Origin: Flavobacterium sp. ACN2
GTDB lineage: Bacteria; Bacteroidota; Bacteroidia; Flavobacteriales; Flavobacteriaceae
Length of the DNA: 64,000 nucleotides
Reading direction: 5' to 3'
Assembly (NCBI RefSeq): GCF_002303885.1
Contig: NZ_MRCM01000004.1
Span: 62,001 to 126,000 of the forward strand
Under the pieces are notes generated by a model, which made no database searches, was not told the DNA's origin, and saw nothing but the letters and a program-made list of their open reading frames with translations. Below are positions 27,184 through 35,682 of this stretch, piece after piece. Within the stretch, counting starts at the first letter, position 1; each line of letters starts with the position of its first letter. The translations under genes and the position numbers were made by a program.

Positions 27184-27633
27184 ATGAGTTTACAAACAAA
27201 AATTATGGACGAAATCAAAACGGCCATGAAAGCAAAAGATACAGTAGCATTAGAATCTTTAAGAGCAATTAAATCGGAATTGTTATTGGCTTCAACAGCT
27301 TCTGGATCTAAAGAAGATTTATCTGAAGATGATGAAATTAAATTGCTTCAGAGATTGGTTAAAACTCGTAAAGAAAGCGCAAGAATCTTTACAGAGCAAA
27401 ACCGTCCAGATTTAGCAGAACCAGAATTGGCTCAAGTTGCTGTAATCGAGAAGTTTTTACCAGCTCAATTAAGCGAAGAAGAAGTAGAAGCTGTAATAGC
27501 AAAAATTATTGCTGAAACAGGAGCTTCTGGAATCGCTTCAATGGGTAAAGTAATGGGATTAGCATCTGCTCAATTAGGAGGAACTGCTGAAGGAAAAACC
27601 ATCTCTACAATTGTAAAGAAATTACTTTCGTAA
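27184..27633 (+). CDS. GatB/YqeY domain protein
   Basis: The 149-aa cytoplasmic protein is the YqeY type: helical, with KESARIFTEQNRPDLAEPEL and the tail GASGIASMGKVMGLASAQLGG, which matches the tRNA-binding tail domain of GatB. YqeY proteins are thought to act near tRNA amidation or glutaminyl-tRNA metabolism, but the exact role is not established. It sits between the dcw terminator and tRNA-Arg. Confidence 0.9.
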   Translation: MSLQTKIMDEIKTAMKAKDTVALESLRAIKSELLLASTASGSKEDLSEDDEIKLLQRLVKTRKESARIFTEQNRPDLAEPELAQVAVIEKFLPAQLSEEEVEAVIAKIIAETGASGIASMGKVMGLASAQLGGTAEGKTISTIVKKLLS

Positions 27634-27639
27634 ATAATA

Positions 27640-27705
27640 ATTTTAGATTTTAGACTGTAGATTTTAGATTCCAATCAGTAATCTATAATCTATAATCTAA
27701 AATCA
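27640..27705. repeat. Inverted repeat after the YqeY-like gene
   Basis: ATTTTAGATTTTAGA and TTAGATT on the left match AATCTATAATCTAAAAT on the right as an imperfect stem. It may end the upstream transcript, but no T-run is present. Confidence 0.5.
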
Positions 27706-27715
27706 TAAATAAACT

Positions 27716-27789
27716 GACCTCGTAGTTCAACTGGATAGAATATCAGATTTCGGCTCTGAGGGTTGGGGGTTCGAACCCCTCCGGGGTCA
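27716..27789 (+). tRNA. tRNA-Arg, anticodon UCG
   Basis: The acceptor stem GACCTCG pairs with CGGGGTC (one T-G pair), discriminator base A. The D arm is GTTC/GAAT, and the anticodon stem TCAGA/TCTGA encloses the loop TTTCGGC, giving anticodon TCG (reads CGA). The T arm has GGGGTTCGAACCCC. CCA is not encoded. A strong terminator follows at once. The accessory region starts about 70 bp further on. Confidence 0.95.
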
Positions 27790-27792
27790 CTA

Positions 27793-27829
27793 AAAAAAAG
27801 CCTGAGAATATTGTTCTCAGGCTTTTTTT
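27793..27829 (+). terminator. Terminator of tRNA-Arg
   Basis: AAAAAAAGCCTGAGAA (27793-27808) pairs with TTCTCAGGCTTTTTTT (27814-27829) around a 5-nt loop. Confidence 0.9.
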
Positions 27830-27860
27830 ATTTAAAAATACATTATGCCTTAAATATTTG

Positions 27861-27985
27861 TTCCCTGAGCCAAGAGTCTTTATTTGAAGGGACATCATAG
27901 ACCCAAAAGCATGACAAAAGAAGAATCTATTAAAGAAGATTATTTTAGAATAAACAAAAGTATAGATTATTTTGAAGATAAATTA
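27861..27985 (+). pseudogene. Left copy of a truncated AraC-type regulator gene (5' fragment)
   Basis: An ATG at 27911 opens MTKEESIKEDYFRINKSID and continues as YFEDKLKFQ. This resembles the start of the DNA-binding part of AraC-family proteins (RINKxIDYIE pattern). After about 25 codons the similarity stops, at 27985, exactly where a lipoprotein-gene fragment begins on the other strand. Positions 27861-27954 match 37543-37636 at about 86 percent without gaps. The two copies flank the effector operon. The AraC assignment is from a short stretch, so it is tentative; the duplication itself is direct. Confidence 0.6.
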
Positions 27986-28175
27986 AAATTTCAGAATAAC
28001 AGACATATTGAGCGTATCTTAAATAATTTATGGGCTCATAATCATAATTCTTAATAGTTTTAAGCATTATTTCCATGTAGTTTTTACTCGTTAAATCGCT
28101 GGCTTTGTTAGTTTGTTTTTGCGAGTAAGCACCAAAACAAACCATCAGTAAAGTATACAACAAATACTTCTTCAT
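27985..28175 (-). pseudogene. 5' fragment of a lipoprotein paralog (candidate immunity gene remnant)
   Basis: From the ATG at 28175 the frame reads a signal peptide and then SKNYMEIMLKTIKNYDYEP and CYSEILI, closely matching the starts of the two intact paralogs at 30312 and 31300. Similarity ends after about 64 residues; the frame then runs into unrelated sequence. The lipobox Cys of the intact copies is replaced here (FGAYSQ instead of FGACSQ), so lipidation would also fail. It lies 6 bp after the stop of another decayed copy. Confidence 0.75.
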
Positions 28176-28181
28176 CAAAAT

Positions 28182-28444
28182 TTATCTTAAAATTACGAGT
28201 TCGTCTTCGCCTTCTGGAATGTACAGATAGTATTTTAAAAAATCATACATCATACCGTCTCCTTCACCAAATTTTGCTCATAATGCTGATTTACCTCTCA
28301 TTTTTGCTTCCTGGCTTCTAAGCTCTAAACAAACTATTCTGCCATTACCATAAAGTTTAAGCTCATAGTCTTCTAATGGTTGAAGTTTATAATCCTTAAT
28401 TGTAAAAGCTTCTATTTAAGATTCTAATTTTCTAGTAATTTCCA
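28182..28444 (-). pseudogene. 3' fragment of a lipoprotein paralog with in-frame stops
   Basis: The frame encodes the C-terminal part of the 30312/31300 family (EAFTIKDYKLQPLEDYELK, then FLKYYLYIPEGEDELVILR). It carries two in-frame stops: TAA at 28416-28418, where intact copies have Tyr, and TGA at 28278-28280, where they have Trp (SALW). The N-terminal two-thirds are missing. It begins directly after the beta-propeller gene stop, so it is the decayed distal end of the same operon. Confidence 0.85.
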
Positions 28445-29605
28445 TTATTCGAAAACCATAAAGGTTTCATCTAAATTTCTATCCGTTTTGTAATGAACAT
28501 CTTTTAATACTATAGATTCATTTTGTAATTTAGTATCAATTTTATATAAATTATTATCCGAACATAAATAGTAAAAAAAACTATTAACATAATTAACCTT
28601 ACCAACTATTTTTCTGTTTGAAAAATATTTTCTTTTAGTTAATTTACCATTATTTTTATTTATTAATAATATATAATGTTCTGTATTAGCAACTAAATCA
28701 TCAAAATTTGTTTCTATTGCTTCTAGATATTCTTCATTTGGGATTAAAAAATGTTTATTTCCCAAAACTTCTTCATCACTTTTGGGGAATTCTATTTTAC
28801 AAACTCTTATTTGCCATTTTTTAGTTCCGGATAATTTATCTAAACAAACTATTTCATCACGTCCATAAAAAACATTGTTTTCATCTATTACTAAATTATT
28901 CGTAATGTAAAGTTTTTTCTCTGGGGTATATTGCCATTGAACATCTTTTTCATCCATACATAAGACAATTCCATGTTCATCAACTGAATAAAAAAACTTT
29001 TCATCTTTTATAACTTCATTATAAATAGAATTTTGGGAATCTACATACATAATTCCTTTTCCTGTATGTGGATCGATTATAGAAACATTACTAGCTAAAC
29101 TTACTGCAAGAAAATTTTTATAAATAATTGGAGAACTTTGTATCGGAAAAGGATACTGATTAGTCCAATTCGTTTTCTTTGTTTTGATGTCTATTGACTT
29201 TAATTCACCATGACTGTTTGCAAAAATTATTGATTTACCAAAAACAATAGGATATTGATAAAATAATAGAAAATCAACATCTGAAAAGTCATACCCATAG
29301 TAAGATTGATCAGGTGAAACTTTATCATTATATTCCCAATTTATTTTTCCCGATACTTTATTGAGTTCAATAATTCTTCCATCACAATATGTTCTATAAA
29401 TAACGCTGTCTAGGATTGTAAAGTATGTGATTTCATCAGTGTCTTTATTACCTGATATTTTCCAGTTCAATTTTTCTTTTTTAAGATTAATACTGTACAT
29501 ATCTCCATTACTAGTTGATAAATAAAGCGTATTATATTTCCTTTCATTGTTGTGACAAGAAATAAAGAATAAAAACAAAAAAAAATAATTTTTAATCGAT
29601 GTCAT
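28445..29605 (-). CDS. PQQ-like beta-propeller lipoprotein
   Basis: The 386-aa protein has a lipoprotein signal with Cys17 (FFISC). The mature part is a string of blade-like repeats, each with a hydrophobic strand and a KT.W or G..W motif (NWKISG, KINWEYN, TNWTNQ, KKWQIR), as in PQQ-type eight-bladed propellers. There are no obvious catalytic or PQQ-binding residues. Such propellers usually bind other proteins; BamB is the best-known example. It overlaps the upstream membrane-protein gene by 14 bp, so it is part of the effector operon. A role as a further immunity or envelope accessory protein is inference only. Confidence 0.75.
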   Translation of the reverse strand: MTSIKNYFFLFLFFISCHNNERKYNTLYLSTSNGDMYSINLKKEKLNWKISGNKDTDEITYFTILDSVIYRTYCDGRIIELNKVSGKINWEYNDKVSPDQSYYGYDFSDVDFLLFYQYPIVFGKSIIFANSHGELKSIDIKTKKTNWTNQYPFPIQSSPIIYKNFLAVSLASNVSIIDPHTGKGIMYVDSQNSIYNEVIKDEKFFYSVDEHGIVLCMDEKDVQWQYTPEKKLYITNNLVIDENNVFYGRDEIVCLDKLSGTKKWQIRVCKIEFPKSDEEVLGNKHFLIPNEEYLEAIETNFDDLVANTEHYILLINKNNGKLTKRKYFSNRKIVGKVNYVNSFFYYLCSDNNLYKIDTKLQNESIVLKDVHYKTDRNLDETFMVFE

Positions 29606-30305
29606 TTTTATGTGGATTTAATTCATAATCAAAAGGAATTCTCTGTGAAAGATTTTCAACATACCAATTTTCTGGATCGAAAGAGTATCTAACAAAATCA
29701 TATGCTATTCTTAATGGCATTTCAATATTACTTAAATTTTCATTTTTCCTGTTAAAACCAGATACCATACAAGTAACTCTTGCTATTTCAACTCTATCCG
29801 GATCAGTATTTAATAAAGGAGCAACATAGCATTTTCCTATTTTTAAGCTTGCTTCATACTTTTTAAGTAACTTTATAACGGGTGCACCATAGTGCCTTAC
29901 TATTGCATATTGACATTCTGTATCAGTTGGAAAATCTTCTGCAACTTTTAATTTAGAAAAATCAACTTTTCTTAATTCTTCCAACTCTTCTTTGAAATCA
30001 TCCTCAACTTCACCATCGTGAATATATAATAAACTGTCAAGAGGATATTTTGGTGGTTGAAGCACTACAATAGTATCTGGAGAATTTTTAAAAGAATGTT
30101 TATCATTATCTTTTGGTATAATTTGGTCATTATCTCTTTCCTCAGTAGTAAATTTATAAACAATGTCTCGCCAAAGATCGTGTATGTGCCCTGGAATATG
30201 CTTAAAACCAATGTAATTTGCAAAACAGAATATACAAACACTAAAAACACAAAATACTGTAAGTTTGTTCTTATGTCTTTTGAAAAAAGTTTCTTTCTTA
30301 TTCAT
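29592..30305 (-). CDS. Single-pass membrane protein of unknown function
   Basis: The 237-aa protein has a basic N-terminus (KKETFFKRHKNK), one transmembrane helix (about 15-33) and a soluble domain of about 200 residues that should lie in the periplasm. Two cysteines occur in the mature part, at ECQY and GKCY. The ATG at 30305 is preferred over a TTG one codon earlier. It starts 6 bp after the lipoprotein paralog at 30312. The bases around this junction also occur at the junction of the decayed copies at 28175. Family not recognised. Confidence 0.65.
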   Translation of the reverse strand: MNKKETFFKRHKNKLTVFCVFSVCIFCFANYIGFKHIPGHIHDLWRDIVYKFTTEERDNDQIIPKDNDKHSFKNSPDTIVVLQPPKYPLDSLLYIHDGEVEDDFKEELEELRKVDFSKLKVAEDFPTDTECQYAIVRHYGAPVIKLLKKYEASLKIGKCYVAPLLNTDPDRVEIARVTCMVSGFNRKNENLSNIEMPLRIAYDFVRYSFDPENWYVENLSQRIPFDYELNPHKNDID

Positions 30306-30311
30306 CAAAAT

Positions 30312-31295
30312 TTATCTTATTATTACTAATTCGTCTTCGCCTTCTGGAATGTAAAGGTAGAATTTAAAAAAATCAGCCATCACACCATCTCCTTCGTCAA
30401 ACTCGGCCCATAACGCCGATTCTCCTCTTAAATTATTGTCTAGACTTTCTATTTCTAAACAAACAATTTTCCCATCTCCGTAAAGTTTAAGTTTATAATT
30501 TTCTAAGGGCTGTATTTGATAATTAGGAATAGTAAAAGGATCTAAATACAAGTCTAAAATTTGTTGCAACTCTTTTTTATTAAAATATAAACTCTGACGA
30601 GTTTCTTTTTCTCTTAAATCTAAATATGAGAAGTATTCTTCTAGTTTTTTCTCTTTTAGCAGTGTCAACTGATTTTTATAAAAATCGACCACTTTTTGTT
30701 CCAGTTTTTCGGGATTCCATTGTCGCAAATCCTGACCTTTCTCTAAACTATTAAATTCGTAAGGAACTTTTGCTTCAAAAGTAAAACTGGCTTCATAATA
30801 GGTTTTTCCTGTTGCTATAAATTCTTTCTCCTCATACGCATTACTATTTGCGACGGTTTTCGTGACATAATCTGCAATTTTTTTTTCCGTTTGGTCTCGT
30901 TTTTTATTATCGGATTCTGATATTTCGATTTTCATATCGGTCTGTCCCGTTAATGTATGATGATCAAAATCTTTACCTTTACTTGCCGGGTATAATCGAA
31001 AAGTCACTTTTTGCAAACCACTCTTAAAAATATAATTGTTTATCCTTAGTGTTTGCCCATCGGCAACTTCTGTAAAATTCTTGTTAAGAGGTATATCATT
31101 TACCAGTATTTCTGAATAACAGCTGTTTTGTACATAAGTCAGAAAATATACTGGTTCGTACTCATAATGCTTAATAGTTTTAAGCATGGTTTCTACATAA
31201 TTTGTACTGGTTAAATTGCTAGTTATAGAAGTATTTTTTTGCGAACAAGCACCAAAATAAATCATCAATGAAGTATACAACAAATATTTCGTCAT
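30312..31295 (-). CDS. Lipoprotein paralog B, candidate immunity protein
   Basis: This 327-aa lipoprotein (lipobox FGAC, Cys17) is a close paralog of the one at 31300, alike over nearly the whole mature protein (roughly two-thirds or more identical by eye). Shared blocks include YEPVYFLTYVQN, FKSGLQKVTFRLYPA, FTFEAKVPYEF and LYIPEGEDELV. The main differences are in the signal peptide, a middle segment (about 125-145) and the end. No catalytic motif is evident. It lies 4 bp after paralog A, in the operon of the OmpA-domain protein. Tandem lipoproteins next to a PAAR-linked candidate effector are a common immunity arrangement; that role is inferred, not shown. Confidence 0.7.
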   Translation of the reverse strand: MTKYLLYTSLMIYFGACSQKNTSITSNLTSTNYVETMLKTIKHYEYEPVYFLTYVQNSCYSEILVNDIPLNKNFTEVADGQTLRINNYIFKSGLQKVTFRLYPASKGKDFDHHTLTGQTDMKIEISESDNKKRDQTEKKIADYVTKTVANSNAYEEKEFIATGKTYYEASFTFEAKVPYEFNSLEKGQDLRQWNPEKLEQKVVDFYKNQLTLLKEKKLEEYFSYLDLREKETRQSLYFNKKELQQILDLYLDPFTIPNYQIQPLENYKLKLYGDGKIVCLEIESLDNNLRGESALWAEFDEGDGVMADFFKFYLYIPEGEDELVIIR

Positions 31296-31299
31296 AAAC

Positions 31300-32298
31300 C
31301 TACCTTAAAATTTCTAATTCGTCTTTACCTTCTGGAATATATAGGTAGTATTGTAAAAAATCTGCCATTATCCCGTCTCCTTCATCAAGTTTTGCCCATA
31401 AAGCAGATTCGCCTCTTAGATGATTGTTCAAGCTTTCTATTTCTAAACAAACAATTCTACCATCTCCATAAATTTTAAGTTTATAATTTTCTAAAGGTTG
31501 CATTTGATAATTTGGAATAGTAAATGCTTCTAAATATGAATCAAGCACGTCTTGTAAATCCTTTCTATTGTAAAATAAACTCTGACAAGTTTCTTTTTCT
31601 TTTATTTCTAAATAAGAAAAATATTCCTCAATTTTTTTGTTTTCTAGAAGAACCAATTGATTTTTATAAAAATCAACCACTTTCTTTTCAAGTTTTTCTG
31701 AATCCCATTTTCTTAAATCCTGCCCTTTATCAAGGCTGGAAAATTCGTACGGTACTTTTGCTTCAAAGGTAAAACTGGCTTCAAAATAAGTTTTCCCTGT
31801 AGCTGCAAATTTCTTTATTGCACCATTCTCATTGACTCCATCTATAGTCGGAGTTAGATAAGAAGTTATTTCTTTTCCTTTCTTATTTTTATTAATATTG
31901 TCTGATTCACTTATACTAATCTTCATATCAGTCTCGTCTGTAAATTTTTTTAAATCAAAGTCTTTACCTTTAATTGCCGGATATAATCGAAAAGTTACTT
32001 TTTGCAAACCACTCTTAAAAATATAATTATTGATTTCCATTGTTTCGCCATCTCCAAGCTCTGTAAAATTCTTATGCACAGGTATATCATTTACCAATAT
32101 TTCAGAATAACAGACGTTTTGGACATATGTCAGAAAATATACAGGTTCGTAATCATAGTGCTTAACAGTTCGAAGCATTGTTTCTATGTAATTTTTGCTG
32201 GTTAAATTGCTCATTTTTTCTGATTTGAGGTTATTGTTTTGCTTGCAAGAGGGAAATATAAAAAGGGCGACTAAAATAATTAAAATTATATTTTTCAT
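31300..32298 (-). CDS. Lipoprotein paralog A, candidate immunity protein
   Basis: The 332-aa lipoprotein (lipobox FPSC, Cys18) is the first of the paralog array, 8 bp after the OmpA-domain gene. From MLRTVKHYDYEPV on it follows paralog B closely; its signal peptide is unrelated to that of B. This suggests the signal and the mature part have different histories. Two further decayed copies lie at 27985-28444. The mature protein would sit in the periplasm or at the outer membrane, where it could meet a periplasm-acting toxin. Function is inferred from context only. Confidence 0.7.
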   Translation of the reverse strand: MKNIILIILVALFIFPSCKQNNNLKSEKMSNLTSKNYIETMLRTVKHYDYEPVYFLTYVQNVCYSEILVNDIPVHKNFTELGDGETMEINNYIFKSGLQKVTFRLYPAIKGKDFDLKKFTDETDMKISISESDNINKNKKGKEITSYLTPTIDGVNENGAIKKFAATGKTYFEASFTFEAKVPYEFSSLDKGQDLRKWDSEKLEKKVVDFYKNQLVLLENKKIEEYFSYLEIKEKETCQSLFYNRKDLQDVLDSYLEAFTIPNYQMQPLENYKLKIYGDGRIVCLEIESLNNHLRGESALWAKLDEGDGIMADFLQYYLYIPEGKDELEILR

Positions 32299-32306
32299 GT
32301 GTTTTA

Positions 32307-35171
32307 CTATTGAGGTTTAGTATTAAAAAGATAAATGGTTTTTAGAGTCTTAGTGTAACCTTCTAATACGGTAAATTGTTTTGGTTTTCCATCATTTGAA
32401 GAATATCCCATTGGTTTTCGTTTTTTAACTTTAACCTTAACATTTCCTTTAAAAGTTCCTTTCAATCCGGAAAATTTTATTTTTTGTGTCACAAATAACC
32501 CTCTTCCACTTACTTTATCAAAGCCATATTCTGTTATTATAATAGCTTCACAGGCGATATTAAACTTAAGGTCGGCAGTAACTAACGTTTCTAAAGGTGA
32601 AAATAAAAATAATTTTTTAGTAAAATTAGTTTCAAACGAAATAGTACCTGTTATTTTATTACTATAGCTTATGATTCTTTTTTGAGGTAAATTATTGAAT
32701 TTATCTTTTAGTGTATACTGCTCCGTTAGTACATTGTATTGTATGTTTTGATTTAAACCTACTTCTCCAACCATACTTAAGCTAAACTTAATATCATCTT
32801 CTCCCATTTCAGATAATATACCACTTATATTTTCATTTATTTCTTTCCAGTCTTCATCAGTTTCATTTTTTGTTTCTTTATCAAAGAGGAGACTTTTTAT
32901 AGTAAACTTCTTTTCAAAATTTATCGCGACAAGTGGATCAGCTTTTATGTTAGCTTCATAAATAAGTGCCATTCTTCTGTCTGTTTGCATTTTGTAATAC
33001 ATACCTGTGTTGATAGCAATCGATGGTGGCACAAGTTCAGCTCCAATATCTTTAAGATACTTTGAGACTCTTTTAGCTTTTGCCGCCATTTTCAAGATTT
33101 TTCCTTCTGCACTTCCTCCTCTTGTTAAGTATAGCATGATTAAATCGATAACAATTCCTATCGCTACCATTTCATAAATTATCGCGGCAACAACGAGTCT
33201 GGTAGTTGTATCTGTTTTTATAAAATCCAGCGTTGTACCTTGTAAGTTTAATTCTTCATCGCGTTTCTCGATATTTCGATCGTATATAGCATGCAAACCA
33301 GCATCGTAAAATTCAGACTGAGTTTCCAAGTAAGCCATTAAAGTTTCTGCCATGAGCCATTTTTCATGAAAAAAGCTTAAGATAAAGCCTACGATCGAAT
33401 TTTTGAGTTCTTTTATTTCCTGTGCAATTCCGTTTTTTAATTCTACTGTTTTATCGTGAAAAAAATAAGGATCTTTGGAGGTTTCATCATCATCCCCCCA
33501 ATTTCTAATTTTATAATTGTACATAAAGTGACCAATCCATACAATATCAGGATAAGCATTAATAGCAAAACTTGGATGTTCTGTACTAGAATAATAAGTA
33601 CAGGAATGTAGATAGTAACTGTAAATGTTTCTGTAATTTTTTCCAAAATTAAAAATATCGGTTATTTTTGGCGCGGTAGGCAATCTGGAATTCAGTTTAA
33701 CCTCAATTGAATTAGGTTTGTGTTCAATTAAATCATAAACAGCCGACTCCTTATAGCTGTCATACGATTTAATGCTATTGAGGTGTTCCTTCTTTTTATG
33801 ACAGCCTTTTCTAATAAATCCGTCTATATTAATTTTTAACTCAGCAGGTTTTTTATAACTTGGTACTAGAACATCGTACACAAGTGTTTGGGCATTGTTT
33901 TCGAAAATTTTGAAGCGCAAAGTGGTTCTTCTGTTTTCCTGGTGCTGTGCTTCAGACAGATGAGCTCCTGTGCGAACGGGTTTTGTTTTTCCGTATCCTT
34001 TTCCGGAAATTAAATGCGAAGGAACTCCTTTTGAAATTAAATATTTAACTGCAGCATCTGCTCTTTTTGCAGACAAATCCAGATTGTATTCAGCTGTTCC
34101 TCTACTGTCTGTATGAGCACCGAGTTCAACAGGCAGAAAAGGCGGGTCTTTTAAATAATCTGCAATTTTATCTAAAATTGGTTTTGCATCATTACGGATA
34201 TCCCATTTATCATAATCGTAATGTATTTGCTCTACAATATTAAAATCATCTTTAGGATCCATTTTACGAATGAACTTTCCTTCATCAAAAAGTAAGTCAT
34301 TTTCATCCTGATAAGTAACCTCAATTTTTGTAAACTTGCAGGTGCCTGCATTTTTATCATATGGTTTTAACTTACCAACTTTTGCCTTGCTTAAACCAAG
34401 GTCTATTGTGGGCAAAACAAATTTATTTTCATCCATCACATTTAAATAACGAGCATGATAAACATCATTATTATCGTCTTTTATGTATTTGTTTGTTGAA
34501 GAGTCTTTTACTTTTATATAAAATTGTTCTGGACTGGCTCTATTTGTTATCTTGCCTTGCCAGGAAAGCGAATCTTTAATGATGATATTAACTTCACCAT
34601 TATTTACAGGGATTTTACTATAAACTTTTATTAACTGATCGTCATTTGCACCCTTTCCTCGCTGAACTCTTCTGTATATTTCGATGATCAGATTATTTAC
34701 TCCATTTAATCCTTCGGTAGTAAGATTAAGATAAAGTGGTTCTCCATAAGAAAACGGATGTGTTTTTCTTACGTCTTCTCCCTGAGTTTCAGTCGCCCAT
34801 GCACTGGAGATTATCTTAGGCTCACACAACCCGCTAATCAGTAAGCCTGCAGATTTTGAGTATGATGAATTTAGCAGACTTGTCTGGAGATAATAAGTAA
34901 AAGGGCCACAAAATTTTTTAGCCAATTTGATTCCGTAAATTTCATCGCCTTTTTTTGTCAATTTCAAAACACTTTTTCTTGGAGAATAGGTTTGAAAATG
35001 CCATAAAACAGTTCCTTTTTTCTCTTCTGCAGTGGTGCCATCATGCCATTCTGCTATTTTAAAGTAAACAAACTGGTCTGCTTTAATTTTAGCTCTAGCG
35101 TTTTTAACTGAAAAGTTACCAGCTATTTCACCCTTACCAGCCCATTCTATTTTTTTAATTCCTTTTGCCAT
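32307..35171 (-). CDS. Large OmpA-domain protein, candidate PAAR-linked effector
   Basis: The 954-aa protein has no signal peptide. Residues 1-250 are beta-rich and look like Ig-type or structural domains. Residues about 316-423 are an OmpA-type peptidoglycan-binding domain with TDSRG and LSAKRADAAVKYL (the Asp and Arg that bind diaminopimelate). The remaining 530 residues match nothing I know; they include a strongly hydrophobic stretch at about 659-682 and a beta-rich end. This N-structural / OmpA / variable C-terminal plan resembles polymorphic effectors sent out by contractile systems, with the last part as the toxin. The DUF4280 gene lies 2 bp upstream and the lipoprotein 8 bp downstream. 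A pore-forming action is only a guess from the hydrophobic segment. Confidence 0.75.
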   Translation of the reverse strand: MAKGIKKIEWAGKGEIAGNFSVKNARAKIKADQFVYFKIAEWHDGTTAEEKKGTVLWHFQTYSPRKSVLKLTKKGDEIYGIKLAKKFCGPFTYYLQTSLLNSSYSKSAGLLISGLCEPKIISSAWATETQGEDVRKTHPFSYGEPLYLNLTTEGLNGVNNLIIEIYRRVQRGKGANDDQLIKVYSKIPVNNGEVNIIIKDSLSWQGKITNRASPEQFYIKVKDSSTNKYIKDDNNDVYHARYLNVMDENKFVLPTIDLGLSKAKVGKLKPYDKNAGTCKFTKIEVTYQDENDLLFDEGKFIRKMDPKDDFNIVEQIHYDYDKWDIRNDAKPILDKIADYLKDPPFLPVELGAHTDSRGTAEYNLDLSAKRADAAVKYLISKGVPSHLISGKGYGKTKPVRTGAHLSEAQHQENRRTTLRFKIFENNAQTLVYDVLVPSYKKPAELKINIDGFIRKGCHKKKEHLNSIKSYDSYKESAVYDLIEHKPNSIEVKLNSRLPTAPKITDIFNFGKNYRNIYSYYLHSCTYYSSTEHPSFAINAYPDIVWIGHFMYNYKIRNWGDDDETSKDPYFFHDKTVELKNGIAQEIKELKNSIVGFILSFFHEKWLMAETLMAYLETQSEFYDAGLHAIYDRNIEKRDEELNLQGTTLDFIKTDTTTRLVVAAIIYEMVAIGIVIDLIMLYLTRGGSAEGKILKMAAKAKRVSKYLKDIGAELVPPSIAINTGMYYKMQTDRRMALIYEANIKADPLVAINFEKKFTIKSLLFDKETKNETDEDWKEINENISGILSEMGEDDIKFSLSMVGEVGLNQNIQYNVLTEQYTLKDKFNNLPQKRIISYSNKITGTISFETNFTKKLFLFSPLETLVTADLKFNIACEAIIITEYGFDKVSGRGLFVTQKIKFSGLKGTFKGNVKVKVKKRKPMGYSSNDGKPKQFTVLEGYTKTLKTIYLFNTKPQ

Positions 35172-35173
35172 AA

Positions 35174-35671
35174 TTATATTTGTGCTATACCGGTAAAATC
35201 AAATTTTGGTTGCATTAAATCATTCAGCCCTAATAACGGATTAATTTTATTCTGAACGTCAGGATTTGCATTTTTAAGATTTTGTTCTGATGGTTCTGCA
35301 ATTTGTCCATGATCTACTATTTCGATACAATCCGGAGTTCCCATTTTGCAGGTAGCTTTACTGTCTTCAAGTAAAATATTCCCACCATTGCTTAGTGTTA
35401 CCTTATCGTAAAAGTTTTTCCACTCAGAAATATCTACTTTGCATGGATTGTAACTTCCACTGCCGTTTGGCTGCATTTTACAGGTTCCAAAAGTGTTTTT
35501 CTCTAAAGTTTGTCCAATATCTTTTGTAGTGGCTGTTAACTTTTCAGAACCATCTTTATCGTTTGTATAATGTTTCGATTGTGTTTTTACTTTTAAAACA
35601 TCATTTTGTGATTCATTGCTGTACTTGCAGGTACAAGTCGCACCTTGTACGACAATATGTTTTTCGCTCAT
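35174..35671 (-). CDS. DUF4280 PAAR-like protein
   Basis: This 165-aa protein begins VVQGATCTCKYS and continues with NTFGTCKMQPNG, PCKV, DSKATCKMG and DHGQ near the end, the Cys-rich pattern of DUF4280. That family is regarded as PAAR-like: small proteins forming the sharp tip of a VgrG spike and carrying cargo. The six cysteines are about evenly placed and might bind metal. It lies between a LysM protein (11 bp) and the OmpA-domain protein (2 bp), the expected place for a tip/adaptor gene. No VgrG or Hcp gene occurs in this window. Confidence 0.85.
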   Translation of the reverse strand: MSEKHIVVQGATCTCKYSNESQNDVLKVKTQSKHYTNDKDGSEKLTATTKDIGQTLEKNTFGTCKMQPNGSGSYNPCKVDISEWKNFYDKVTLSNGGNILLEDSKATCKMGTPDCIEIVDHGQIAEPSEQNLKNANPDVQNKINPLLGLNDLMQPKFDFTGIAQI

Positions 35672-35682
35672 AATATTTAAAT

